A DNA stretch of 39,054 bases. Source: Acidobacteriota bacterium. GTDB lineage: Bacteria > Acidobacteriota > Terriglobia > Bryobacterales > Bryobacteraceae. Shown piece after piece: positions 23,675 to 31,722 of this stretch (positions are counted from its first letter, which is position 1; each line of letters starts with the position of its first letter). Below the pieces are notes generated by a model. That model saw only the letters and a list, made by a program, of their open reading frames with translations. It had not been told where the DNA came from and made no database searches. The stretch lies in contig JAPKYX010000155.1 in assembly GCA_026394075.1 (NCBI GenBank), positions 1-39,054 on the forward strand. The letters are read 5' to 3'. A program made the translations under genes and the position numbers.

Positions 23675-24888
23675 CTCTCCGCCTGGATCGGCTCCATTTT
23701 GCCGAACAGGAAGTGTGAGATCACCAGGCCCGTCAGGTGGAAGACGCCCATCACCAGGAAGACTGGCGTGTAGCCGAAGTGGCTGACGACGTAGCCGGGG
23801 ATGAGGGCGGAGAAGAGTACTCCGCCGAAGCCGCCCGCGCAGCCGCCGATGCCGGTGACGGAGGCGACGGCGCGGTTGGGGAAGATGTCGGAGACGGTGG
23901 TGTAGAGGTTGGCGGACCACCCTTGGTGCGCGGCTGCGGCGACGGAGATGAGGGCGATAGCCAGGATGGGACTCTCGGCCAGCACGCTCAGCGCGCCCAG
24001 CGGCATCATGAAGGCAAACACCGCCATGCCCGCCTTGTGCGCCGGACCCGGGCGCCAGCCGCGGCGGATCAGTACTCCGGCCAGCCAGCCGCCGACCACG
24101 CTGCCCACTCCGGCGACGGTGTAGATCACCGGGAGTGCCCAGCCGATCTCCTTCAGGTTCATCTTGCGGACGTCGAAGAAGTAGGGCGGCAGCCAGTAAA
24201 GATAGAACCACCAGACAGGGTCGCTAAAGAACTTGGCTGCCGCAAAGCCCCAGGTTTCGCGGTAGGTCAGCGCCTTGGCCCAGCCGATCCGGGGTTCCCC
24301 CACCACTTCCACTTGCTGGGGAGGCTTGGGGGCCAGCAACCAGAAAATCAGCCAGACGAAGCCCGCGGAGGCGGTCATCAGAAAACAAGCCCGCCAACCG
24401 GCGAACACCACCAGCCAGGCGAACAGAGGCGGCCCGATAATCGACGACACGGTGGCCCCGGCGTTGAAGATACCGGTGGCGAAGGCGCGGTCTTCTTTGG
24501 AGAACCATTCGGCCACGGACTTGATGGCGGCCGGAAAGTTGCCGGATTCACCCAGGCCCATAAAGCCGCGCCAGAAGCTTAAGCCCATGCCGCTGCCCGC
24601 GATCACGTGTCCGGCTGCCGCCAGTGACCACCAGGCGATCGAGACCGCATAGCCCAGCCGCGTGCCCCACTTGTCGATCAGGCCGCCGGCGAATAGAAAG
24701 CCCACCGTGTAGAAGATCTGGAAGGCGGCGTTGATGTAGCCGTACTCCTGATCGGTGATGTGCATCTCCTGCCGGATCACGGGGATCAGTACGGAAAAGA
24801 CGATCCGGTCCAGGTAATTGATCGTGGTGGCGAAGAAGAGCAGCGCGAGGATCCACCAGCGCGCGTTGCCTGAAGCATGTCCGGTCAT
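23671..24888 (-). CDS. MFS transporter, anion:cation symporter (ACS) type
   Basis: 405 residues, twelve predicted membrane segments. The opening RWWILALLFFATTINYLDRIVFSVLIPVI and ITDQEYGYINAAFQIFYTVG, the loop GLIDKWGTRLGY and the segment GLGESGNFPAAIKSVAEWFSKEDRAFATGIFNAGATV are hallmarks of the ACS family, close to hexuronate (ExuT-like) transporters. It would carry a sugar acid or related organic anion into the cell with protons or sodium. No sugar-acid catabolic gene is adjacent. It is divergent from the nucleotidyltransferase gene with 57 bases between, and convergent with the unknown gene at 23312. Confidence 0.88.
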   Translation of the reverse strand: MTGHASGNARWWILALLFFATTINYLDRIVFSVLIPVIRQEMHITDQEYGYINAAFQIFYTVGFLFAGGLIDKWGTRLGYAVSIAWWSLAAAGHVIAGSGMGLSFWRGFMGLGESGNFPAAIKSVAEWFSKEDRAFATGIFNAGATVSSIIGPPLFAWLVVFAGWRACFLMTASAGFVWLIFWLLAPKPPQQVEVVGEPRIGWAKALTYRETWGFAAAKFFSDPVWWFYLYWLPPYFFDVRKMNLKEIGWALPVIYTVAGVGSVVGGWLAGVLIRRGWRPGPAHKAGMAVFAFMMPLGALSVLAESPILAIALISVAAAAHQGWSANLYTTVSDIFPNRAVASVTGIGGCAGGFGGVLFSALIPGYVVSHFGYTPVFLVMGVFHLTGLVISHFLFGKMEPIQAES

Positions 24889-24945
24889 CTCGGGTGATTA
24901 TAGTGGACTTGGGGCCGGTCGCATTGGGCGGGCCCACCAACTCCT

Positions 24946-25641
24946 ATGCACAAAGCCGTCATTCTCGCCGCGGGCCGCGGCACGCGCATGAAATCGCTGA
25001 CCGATGATCTGCCCAAACCGATGCTGCCGCTGAAAGGCCGGCCCATTCTCGATTACCTGACCGACCGGCTGCGCGGCGCGGGCTTCACCGAATTCGGCGT
25101 CGTCATTGGCTACCGGGCCGCCGTGGTGGAAGAGCACTTTGCCGGGCGGCCCGAGATCCACTTTGTGCGTCAGGAAGTGATCGACGGCACGGCCCGGGCG
25201 GCTCTGCTCTGCCGGTAGTTTGTGGGTGAGGAATACTTCCTATTCACCTTCGTCGACATTCTGACGGAGACCTCCGACTACGCCGCCATGCGCGCCAAAC
25301 TGAAGCCCGGCGTCGATGCCGTGGCCGCCGTCCGCCATGTGCCCGACCCATGGCAGGGAGCGGCCGTCTATGAGCAGGATGGCGTGGTCACCCGGATCAT
25401 CGAAAAGCCGCCGCAGGGTACCTCTACCACCAACTGGAACTCGGCCGGCGTCTACTGCTTCCGCGCCGCGGTGTTTGACGAATTGGCGAAGGTGCCGAAG
25501 TCACCCCGGGGCGAGTATGAGCTGACCAGTGCGGTGGAGTCTCTGGTGGCGCAGGGCCGCGTGGTGATCCATGCGCTGGAAGGCATCTGGCGCGATATTG
25601 GGCGTCCGGAGGATCTGGAAGCGGCGCAGAATGAGGTGTAG
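24946..25641 (+). pseudogene. Sugar-nucleotidyltransferase gene interrupted by an in-frame amber codon
   Basis: Two open segments in the same frame (24946-25215 and 25219-25641) are separated only by TAG at 25216-25218. Joined, they encode about 230 residues of a glucose-1-phosphate nucleotidyltransferase-like protein. The N-terminal nucleotide-binding motif AVILAAGRGTRMKSLTDDLPKPMLPL is complete. The later parts (TRIIEKP, NSAGVYCFRAAVFDEL, RGEYELTSAVESLV, WRDIGRPEDLEAAQNE) continue without frameshift. The text around the stop, ALLCR-stop-FVGEEYF, matches a conserved segment where homologues usually have an acidic residue, so GAG to TAG is the simplest change. It could be a real nonsense mutation, a sequencing error or a read-through site. 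A GTG at 25222 could restart translation but would lack the active site. Confidence 0.8.
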
Positions 25642-25651
25642 CGGAGGCCGC

Positions 25652-26104
25652 CTAGCTGCGGCCGCTGGAGCCGAAGCCGCCTTCGCCGCGCACGGTGTCG
25701 GAGAGGTCGCGCTCTTCCCAGTCGATTGCTTCATAGCGCGCGATCACCAGCTGGGCGATCCGGTCACCGATGGCGATGGGGAACGGTTGCTGGCCCAGGT
25801 TGAGCAGAATTACCTTTACTTCGCCGCGGTAGCCGGGGTCGATGGTGCCGGGGGAGTTCGGGATGGTGATGGCGTGCCTGAGCGCCAAGCCGCTGCGGGG
25901 GCGCACCTGCGCCTCAAAGCCCGAGGGCACTTCGATGGACAATCCGGTGGGTACGGCCTGCGGGATGCCGGGCTGCAACTCGGTGGCGACCACTGACCGC
26001 AGGTCGAGCCCCGCGTCCTCCAATGGGCCATGGGCGTAAGCGGGCAGAACTGCGTCCGGATGAAGGCGTTTGATTCCAATGCGCATGAACCGCGAGAATA
26101 GCAT
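25652..26104 (-). CDS. dut: dUTP diphosphatase (dUTPase)
   Basis: 150 residues. It hydrolyses dUTP to dUMP and pyrophosphate, keeping uracil out of DNA and supplying dUMP for thymidylate synthesis. All five trimeric-dUTPase motifs are visible: DAGLDLRS, RPRSGLALRH, NSPGTIDPGYRGEVKV with its catalytic Asp, DRIAQLVI, and the C-terminal P-loop-like RGEGGFGSSGRS. Start 26104 is chosen because GGAG lies 8 bases upstream; an internal ATG at 26086 (MRIGIKRL) is also possible. Its first base triplet overlaps the start codon of thyX on the other strand. Confidence 0.95.
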   Translation of the reverse strand: MLFSRFMRIGIKRLHPDAVLPAYAHGPLEDAGLDLRSVVATELQPGIPQAVPTGLSIEVPSGFEAQVRPRSGLALRHAITIPNSPGTIDPGYRGEVKVILLNLGQQPFPIAIGDRIAQLVIARYEAIDWEERDLSDTVRGEGGFGSSGRS

Positions 26105-27524
26105 GGTGTCTTCTCCATCGAGTGAGCTGCCCGCCGGACCCGGCGCTGGCCCGCGCGTGCACGCCCTTCCGCCCATGCCGCCGGAGCAGCTGGCCTACGC
26201 GCTAGCCCGCTATTCGCGGTCGGCTGATTCAATCACCCAGTCCATCGATTGGGTCCGCTCCCACGATTCCGGGAAGTTTCTCGACAGCTTCTACTTCCAG
26301 TACGGCCACGCCTCCATTGCCGATCTGGGGCATCTGGCCATCTGCTGGGAAGGGGTCAGCGAACTGGCCGCCACCGAGATTGAGGATGAGCCGTTGTGGG
26401 ACGGGCAGGCCAAGTCATCCCGCTACCAGGATTTCGGCCAACTGGGCTTCATCACCCCGCCCGAATTCGACGCGGTTGCGGCAGAGCGTTATCAGGCGTC
26501 GGGCAACGCCCTGATGGCGGCCTATCGCCAGGTCCACACCGAGATGATTGAGGTGTTGAGCGAACGGCTGCCGCGTCCCGAGGAGATGAAGCCCGACGCC
26601 TACCGGCGCAACATCGCCGCCCGCGCCTTTGACGTCGCGCGGTACCTGCTGTTTTGGGGCGTGCCGACCAATGCCGGACAGGTGACCAGCATCCGTACGC
26701 TGGAACGGCAGATCCGGCGGCTGAAGGCCTCCGAGTATGCCGAAGTGCGTGACGTCGCGGACCAGGCCACCGAAGCCTGCAAGGTGCCGGAAGCGACGCC
26801 GACGCTCGCCAAGTACGTGGGCGTGGACAAATATCTGGTCCAATCGCGCGCCGACCTCAAGCTTTGGGCGGAACAGAACCTGCCCGCGCCCGCCCGCCTG
26901 CCGGTCGAGGACATCGATTTGTCCCGGCCCACCGACACACCAGCCGACATCGTGGCGACCTTGCTCTACCCGGCGACGGACCGGCCGTTCCGCGAGCTCT
27001 ACGAACTGGCACGGGGCTGGTCGGCGGCGCAGCGGGCGGAAGTGATCGATGTGGCGCTCAAGTCCCGTCAACGCTACGACGAACTGTTGCGCGAATTCCG
27101 CGGCGGCCTCTACGCCTACGACATGATCATGGACGTCGGCGCCTACCGCGATATGCACCGCCATCGCCGCTGCCAGCAGTACCGGCAAGCGTATTCGGGT
27201 CGGCTGGGTTGGGAGACGCCGGAGTTGGTCGCTGGCCACGCGGTCTACCGAGAGGCAATGGAGCAGGCCTTTGATACGCTGCACGCCCTGCCCGAACCCG
27301 GCGCCCACTACCTGCTGCCGTTTGGTGCCCGCAGCCGGTTCCTGTTCAAGATGGATTTTGCCGAGGCGGAATACATCTCCAAGCTCCGCAGCGGGGTGAA
27401 GGGGCACTTCAGCTATCGCGCGGTGGCCTGGAAGATGAAGCTGGCCATGGAGAAGCTGGAACCGGAACTTGGCCGGCTGATCGAGGCAACGCCGCCGTGG
27501 GTGGAAGACCCTTTGACGAGGTAG
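26103..27524 (+). CDS. thyX: FAD-dependent thymidylate synthase, long two-domain form
   Basis: 473 residues from the ATG at 26103, about twice the length of classical ThyX, with two ThyX-like halves. The N-terminal half has YGHASIADLGHLAICWEGVSE and the SSRY element (S105-S106-R107-Y108), but its RHR part is replaced by acidic residues. The C-terminal half has GAYRDMHRHRRCQQYRQAY (R353-H354-R355), retaining the RHR part while the following Ser residues have changed. ThyX methylates dUMP using methylene-tetrahydrofolate and reduced FAD. Long ThyX proteins are known elsewhere, Chlamydia being one example from memory. The start is uncertain: an ATG at 26175 (MPPEQLAYALARYS) begins right at the conserved domain, and the intervening residues are Pro/Gly-rich. 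It is head-to-head with dut, which makes its substrate. Confidence 0.85.
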   Translation: MVSSPSSELPAGPGAGPRVHALPPMPPEQLAYALARYSRSADSITQSIDWVRSHDSGKFLDSFYFQYGHASIADLGHLAICWEGVSELAATEIEDEPLWDGQAKSSRYQDFGQLGFITPPEFDAVAAERYQASGNALMAAYRQVHTEMIEVLSERLPRPEEMKPDAYRRNIAARAFDVARYLLFWGVPTNAGQVTSIRTLERQIRRLKASEYAEVRDVADQATEACKVPEATPTLAKYVGVDKYLVQSRADLKLWAEQNLPAPARLPVEDIDLSRPTDTPADIVATLLYPATDRPFRELYELARGWSAAQRAEVIDVALKSRQRYDELLREFRGGLYAYDMIMDVGAYRDMHRHRRCQQYRQAYSGRLGWETPELVAGHAVYREAMEQAFDTLHALPEPGAHYLLPFGARSRFLFKMDFAEAEYISKLRSGVKGHFSYRAVAWKMKLAMEKLEPELGRLIEATPPWVEDPLTR

Positions 27525-27586
27525 CGAGCCGCCGGGCCACGCTTCGGCTGGCTGATTTCAGGCTGGTGCTACTATCGGGCACCACC

Positions 27587-28165
27587 ATGCGCCCAAGAAT
27601 CAACTATTTCCTCGCCTTCATGCTCCCTTTGTTGGGAGGCATGGCCACCCTGGGTGCCGCTGAAGGGCCGCGCTATGAGTACCGGCTGCTGGCTACCGCC
27701 AAGACTTCCACCATGGAGAAAGAGTTGAATGAAGCAGGCGAGGCCGGCTACAGTTTCTCCTCCGTGATGGGCGGTGAAACGGGCATCGGCGGCAAAGAAG
27801 TGGTCGTCGTGATGAAGAAGACCAACGGACAAGACGGCGGAAAGCGTTACAAGCTGCTGGCGACCGCGCGGACATCCACTCTTGAAAAGGAACTTCAGGC
27901 GGCGGGTGAGGAGGGGTTTGACTATTGCGGGCAAACCGTTTTTGAGTCAGCATTCGGTGGCCGCGAGGTCAGTGTGATTCTGGAGCGCAGCGCCAGCAAG
28001 CGGCGTGTCACATTTCGGCTCCTGGCCACCACTCGGACTTCCACGATGGAAAAAGAGCTAAAGGCCGCTGGGGCGGAAGGCTTTGAGTTTCTGCAAGTGA
28101 TGGTGGGAAAGACGGCCATGGGAGGCCGGGAAGTGGTCTCCATCCTGCGGCGATACGCCGACTAG
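27587..28165 (+). CDS. Secreted protein of three tandem repeats
   Basis: 192 residues. A signal peptide (MRPRINYFLAFMLPLLGGMATLGAAEG) is followed by three copies of a unit of about 55 residues. Each begins with a strand (YRLLATAKTSTM, YKLLATARTSTL, FRLLATTRTSTM), continues with a helix (EKELNEAGEAGY, EKELQAAGEEGF, EKELKAAGAEGF) and ends with a strand around GG(K/R)EV and a basic residue pair. The unit resembles the short DUF4177-like alpha/beta domain. The function is unknown; no catalytic residues stand out. The upstream in-frame extension from 27497 overlaps thyX and was rejected because the signal peptide begins at 27587. It lies 62 bases after thyX. Confidence 0.75.
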   Translation: MRPRINYFLAFMLPLLGGMATLGAAEGPRYEYRLLATAKTSTMEKELNEAGEAGYSFSSVMGGETGIGGKEVVVVMKKTNGQDGGKRYKLLATARTSTLEKELQAAGEEGFDYCGQTVFESAFGGREVSVILERSASKRRVTFRLLATTRTSTMEKELKAAGAEGFEFLQVMVGKTAMGGREVVSILRRYAD

Positions 28166-28187
28166 TGCGCTCGATTGCGGCTCTCAT

Positions 28188-28237
28188 GCTAAAAATTTAG
28201 CTTGACGCTGGGCGATGGCCGTGCTAAAAATCTAGCA
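28188..28237 (+). promoter_or_regulatory. blaI-like promoter with two matching operator dyads
   Basis: Two near-identical 14-base dyads, GCTAAAAATTTAGC (28188-28201) and GCTAAAAATCTAGC (28223-28236), lie 35 bases apart. Between them is a -35 TTGACG (28203-28208), and a -10-like TAAAAA (28225-28230, 16-base spacer) lies inside the second dyad. BlaI/MecI-type repressors bind such dyads as dimers, so this looks like an autoregulated promoter. The predicted transcription start falls on or next to the ATG at 28237, which would give a leaderless message. Confidence 0.7.
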
Positions 28238-28689
28238 TGGCGAAAGAACCTGGTCCGCGCAAAACGTCGGTCCTCCCCGGAGCCCTCAGCCGCCGCGAGC
28301 GGCAGATCCTCGACATTCTCTACCAGCGCGCTCGCGCGACCGCCCACGAAGTGCGTGAGGCGTTGCCTGGCTCGCCCAGCTATTCCACGGCCCGGGCGCT
28401 GCTGCGCATTCTCGAAGAGAAGGGGCACGTCCGGCATGTCGAGGAAGACGGCCGGTACGTCTACTTGCCGGCGGTTTCGCGGGGCTCGGCCGGGCAGTCC
28501 GCGCTGCAGCATTTGGTGCAGACCTTTTTTGACGGGTCCGCCGCACAGGTGATGGCTGCACTGCTCGACCGCGGGTCAGTCCAACTGCCGCCGGCCGAAC
28601 TGGAGCGGTTGGCGCAGCTGGTGGATGAGGCGAGGAAGGGTGCCCACCAGAGCGCACCTCCGGAGCGGGAGGGCGATGGCTCCGGTTAA
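28237..28689 (+). CDS. BlaI/MecI/CopY family transcriptional repressor
   Basis: 150 residues. A winged-helix DNA-binding domain occupies about residues 17-85: LSRRERQILDILYQRARATAHEVREAL, then SYSTARALLRILEEKGHVRHVEEDGRYVYLP. A dimerisation region follows (LQHLVQTFFDGSAAQVMAALLDRGSVQLPPAELERLAQLVDEA). In this family the repressor is cut after a membrane metalloprotease senses a signal, relieving repression. The next gene encodes exactly such a protease. The ATG overlaps the right edge of the operator, and no Shine-Dalgarno site is visible. Confidence 0.92.
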   Translation: MAKEPGPRKTSVLPGALSRRERQILDILYQRARATAHEVREALPGSPSYSTARALLRILEEKGHVRHVEEDGRYVYLPAVSRGSAGQSALQHLVQTFFDGSAAQVMAALLDRGSVQLPPAELERLAQLVDEARKGAHQSAPPEREGDGSG

Positions 28690-28771
28690 GCCCACCCCGA
28701 ACCCTGCCAAGCCGCCGCAGCCATTGCCTTGATGTGTTCGAGCCGACCTTAGATTTCCAGGAGTTACACCC

Positions 28772-30289
28772 ATGACCCTCACTCTGATCCTGCAAGCCAC
28801 GGCTGTCTTCAGCGTGGCCCTTTCCGGCGCGCTGATCCTTCGCCGCGCTCCGGCCGCCCAACGCCATCTGCTTTATGTCCTGGCAATGGCGGCGGCGCTA
28901 TTGGTGCCTGCCGTGGCCCCGCTGGTGCCGGCAACGGCCACCAATGGCTTGGTGGAACTGCCCTGGACCACGGTGCTGGTCCGGGCCAGCGGAGAACCGG
29001 CAGCAGCGTCAAGCTGGACGACCCGGCTGCCGGGCTTGCCCGAGTCATTGGTGGCGATCTGGGCGGCTGGTGCTGCCTTGATGCTGCTGCGGGTGCTGGT
29101 GGGCCTGGCTCGGGCGGCATGGCTGCGCGCTGCCGCTCAACCGTTTGCGACTGGAACCGCGGGCGATGTCCGGATGCATCCGGCGGTGCCGATGCCCACG
29201 ACCTTTGGCTTCCGGCGGCCGGCTATCCTGCTGCCTGCGGCGGCCGTAACCTGGGACGCCCAGAAACAGGAGAGCGTGCTGCGTCATGAGCAGGCCCACG
29301 TTGACCGGCAGGATTGTCTCAGCACGCTGGTGGTGGAACTGGCGCGGTCGATTTACTGGTTCCATCCGCTCGCTTGGGTAATTGCGGCCAAGGCCCATCA
29401 GGACCGCGAACGGGCTTGCGATGATGCCGTCCTGCGGGGCGGCGTGGCCGCGACGGACTACGCGGGGCATCTGGTCTCGATCGCCCGGGAAGCGCAAGGG
29501 AAGCTGTTGCTGGCGGGTGTGCCGATGGCCGCTCCTTCACAGCTCGAGAGCCGCATTCGCGCGGTGCTCAACCCCTCGGTAGCGCGCCGTCCGGTCTCGC
29601 GACGCCTGGCATCCATGGCCTCCGTCCTGATGCTGAGCATGGTGTTCGCTCTGGCTGCTGCGGGGCAAGCTTCCGCCCCCCTGGCAGGCACCGTCGAGGT
29701 GGTAGTGAATGATGTCACCGGGGCACGGGTTCCGCAGGCCATGGTGTCGATCGAAGATGGCAGCGGCAAAGTGGTGCTCACCCAATCCACCTCCGCCAAT
29801 GGCGAGGTGAGCTTCGCGTCGCTGCTGTCCAAGGATTACCTGCTGGAAGTGGACAAGCCCGGCTACGCGGTGATGACCAAGGGCCTGAAGCTGACGGCCG
29901 ATAGCGGCGTACGAGCTGAGATCACGCTGCAACCGATGGAGGTCTTCCAATCAACCACCGCCAGCAGTGATCCGCCCTCGCCCACCGGTGCGCCCAGCCG
30001 CATCCGCGTCGGGGGCAACAAGCAGTCGGCCAAGATCATCAACAAGGCTCGCATCGTCTACCCCCAGGAGGCTAAACAGCAGGGCATCCAAGGGACAGTC
30101 TTCCTGAAGGCCGTCATTTCCAAGGAAGGCACCGTCTTGTCACTGCAGGTGTTGAGCGCTCCCCACAAGTCCCTGGCCGATGCGGCGCTGGAAGGTGTTA
30201 AGCCGTGGACGTATCAGCCGACCCTGCTGAATGGCAACCCGGTGGAGGTGGTGACCCGAGTCTTCGTCAACTTCACGTTGGCACCCTAG
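28772..30289 (+). CDS. BlaR1-like M56 metalloprotease with a C-terminal TonB domain
   Basis: 505 residues. The N-terminal half is a membrane M56 peptidase with several hydrophobic segments and the zinc motif H172-EQA-H176, followed by the acidic RERACDDAVL that supplies the third ligand. A further membrane segment (about 285-305) leads to an extracytoplasmic Ig-like/carboxypeptidase-regulatory domain (VEVVVNDVTGARVPQAMVSIED) and then a TonB C-terminal domain from about 420 (YPQEAKQQGIQGTVFLKAVIS ... ADAALEGVKPWTYQP). By analogy with BlaR1/MecR1 it should sense an envelope signal and trigger cleavage of the neighbouring repressor. The TonB domain replaces the usual penicillin-binding sensor, so the signal is not expected to be a beta-lactam. 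A good AGGAG lies 8 bases before the ATG. Confidence 0.88.
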   Translation: MTLTLILQATAVFSVALSGALILRRAPAAQRHLLYVLAMAAALLVPAVAPLVPATATNGLVELPWTTVLVRASGEPAAASSWTTRLPGLPESLVAIWAAGAALMLLRVLVGLARAAWLRAAAQPFATGTAGDVRMHPAVPMPTTFGFRRPAILLPAAAVTWDAQKQESVLRHEQAHVDRQDCLSTLVVELARSIYWFHPLAWVIAAKAHQDRERACDDAVLRGGVAATDYAGHLVSIAREAQGKLLLAGVPMAAPSQLESRIRAVLNPSVARRPVSRRLASMASVLMLSMVFALAAAGQASAPLAGTVEVVVNDVTGARVPQAMVSIEDGSGKVVLTQSTSANGEVSFASLLSKDYLLEVDKPGYAVMTKGLKLTADSGVRAEITLQPMEVFQSTTASSDPPSPTGAPSRIRVGGNKQSAKIINKARIVYPQEAKQQGIQGTVFLKAVISKEGTVLSLQVLSAPHKSLADAALEGVKPWTYQPTLLNGNPVEVVTRVFVNFTLAP

Positions 30290-30301
30290 GTATCGTGCGA
30301 A

Positions 30302-30345
30302 GGCGCGGGGGGAGGCTGACCTCTCCCTCCGCGCCGGGCCCGTTT
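30302..30345. terminator. Hairpin between convergent genes
   Basis: A 13-base arm GGCGCGGGGGGAG (30302) pairs with CTCCCTCCGCGCC (30323) at 12 of 13 positions around an 8-base loop. It lies between the TonB-sensor gene and the convergent sigma-54 activator gene. There is only a weak T-run (GTTTCC). Confidence 0.6.
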
Positions 30346-30348
30346 CCG

Positions 30349-31632
30349 TTACCCCGCCGTCGCCTTCGCGAGCGCCCCCAGGCTCTTCAGCTTCGCATTG
30401 AGCGTGGTGCGGTTCAGATTGAGCAGATCGGCCGCCTGAGTCTTATTGCCGGAGGTGCGGCGGAGCGCTTGTTCCAGCAGGCTGAGCTCAATCGCGCCGA
30501 TGGTCTGCTCAAAGTCCAGACCGTGGTCCGGCAGGGGCACGGAGGCTTGACTGACGCCGGCCGCTTTGGGGACAAACGTGGAGGGTAGGGGAAAGTCGCC
30601 GGGATAGAGCAACATGCGGTCACCGGACAGGGCGACGGCCATTTCGACCGCGTTCTCCAACTGCCGGACATTGCCGGGCCAATCGTAGCGTTCCAGCCGG
30701 GCGATGGTTTCCGGGCTGAGTTGCTTGACCGGCAGGCCTTCGTGGAGACAGACCTTCTCGATGAAGTGTGCCGACAGCAGGGCAATGTCGGCCTTGCGCT
30801 CCCGCAGCGGCGGCAGGCTCAGCGGCACCACGTTCAGCCGGTAGAAGAGATCCTCACGGAACCGGCCCTCGCGGACGCGCTCCAGCAAATCGACATTGGT
30901 GGCGGCGATGACGCGCACGTCCACCTTCACCGTTTCGGAGCTGCCCAGCCGCTCAAAGGCCCGTTCCTGCAACACGCGGAGCAGCTTCGACTGCAAGTCC
31001 ATCGGCATGTCGCCGATTTCATCCAGAAAGATCGTGCCGCCATGGGCCATCTCGAACCGGCCCGTGCGGTTGCTCAACGCGCCCGTGAAGGCACCACGGA
31101 CGTGGCCGAACAGTTCCGCCTCCAACAGATTCTCGGGCAGCGCGCTGCAGTTGATCGAGACCAGCGGATGCGCGGCGCGCACGCCCGCGGCGTGGATGGC
31201 GCGGGCGGCCATCTCTTTGCCGGTGCCGGTCTCTCCGGTCACCAGTACGGTGCTGCGGCGGCGGGCCACCAGGCGGATCACTTCGGCCACATGGTCCATG
31301 GCGGGACTCACGCCCACCAGCAGCCGCCGCCACGGCTCGTCAGGAGTGCGGGGGCGCCGGATGGCCGTGGCGCGGAGGGTGTTGTCGATGCTGAGCTTCA
31401 ATTCACTTTCCTCTGCCAAAACGCAATGGGCTCCGGCGTGGGCCAACCGGACCGCCTCGGCCAGAGTCGCCGCCGGTTGGAGCACAATCACCGGCAGACC
31501 GGGCCAACGCCGGTGGCATTCTTCGATCACGACGGCCGGGTCGGCCTCCGCAAAAGGGGGGCGCAGGACGGCGGCGGTGGGCCGCTCACTGGGGAGCACG
31601 AAGCTGTCGTCGATCCAAAGAACTTCCGGCAT
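30349..31632 (-). CDS. Sigma-54-dependent activator with a degenerate receiver domain
   Basis: 427 residues. Residues 1-85 fold like a response-regulator receiver (EVLWIDDSF at the first strand, [26 protein letters not shown] at strand four). The third strand (AAVLRPPF) lacks the phospho-acceptor Asp. Residues about 105-340 are the AAA+ domain with Walker A GETGTGKE (133-140), the sigma-54-contact GAFTGA loop (180-185), Walker B FLDEIG and the arginine-finger region [21 protein letters not shown]. The C-terminal Fis-type helix-turn-helix ([27 protein letters not shown]) binds enhancer DNA. It would activate RNA polymerase holding RpoN. No sensor kinase is adjacent. Confidence 0.92.
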   Translation of the reverse strand: MPEVLWIDDSFVLPSERPTAAVLRPPFAEADPAVVIEECHRRWPGLPVIVLQPAATLAEAVRLAHAGAHCVLAEESELKLSIDNTLRATAIRRPRTPDEPWRRLLVGVSPAMDHVAEVIRLVARRRSTVLVTGETGTGKEMAARAIHAAGVRAAHPLVSINCSALPENLLEAELFGHVRGAFTGALSNRTGRFEMAHGGTIFLDEIGDMPMDLQSKLLRVLQERAFERLGSSETVKVDVRVIAATNVDLLERVREGRFREDLFYRLNVVPLSLPPLRERKADIALLSAHFIEKVCLHEGLPVKQLSPETIARLERYDWPGNVRQLENAVEMAVALSGDRMLLYPGDFPLPSTFVPKAAGVSQASVPLPDHGLDFEQTIGAIELSLLEQALRRTSGNKTQAADLLNLNRTTLNAKLKSLGALAKATAG

Positions 31633-31641
31633 AGTGACAGT

Positions 31642-31676
31642 TGTCTATCGGAGGACGCCAGGATTCTGTCTATCGG
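31642..31676 (-). promoter_or_regulatory. Direct repeat upstream of the sigma-54 activator gene
   Basis: TGTCTATCGG occurs twice (31642 and 31667), 25 bases apart, just upstream of the start codon at 31632. The spacing of about 2.4 helical turns is compatible with a regulator site, but the repeat could also be chance. No -24/-12 sigma-54 promoter (GG...GC with 10-base spacing) was found convincingly in the gap. Confidence 0.35.
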
Positions 31677-31722
31677 GTAAATCACCTTAGCCCCCGCTAG
31701 AGTACCCGTAGCCCCAAATCGG

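Noticed and set aside
25222..25641. Independent gene starting at GTG 25222
   Set aside because: It is the same-frame continuation of the nucleotidyltransferase after the amber codon and lacks the catalytic N-terminus.
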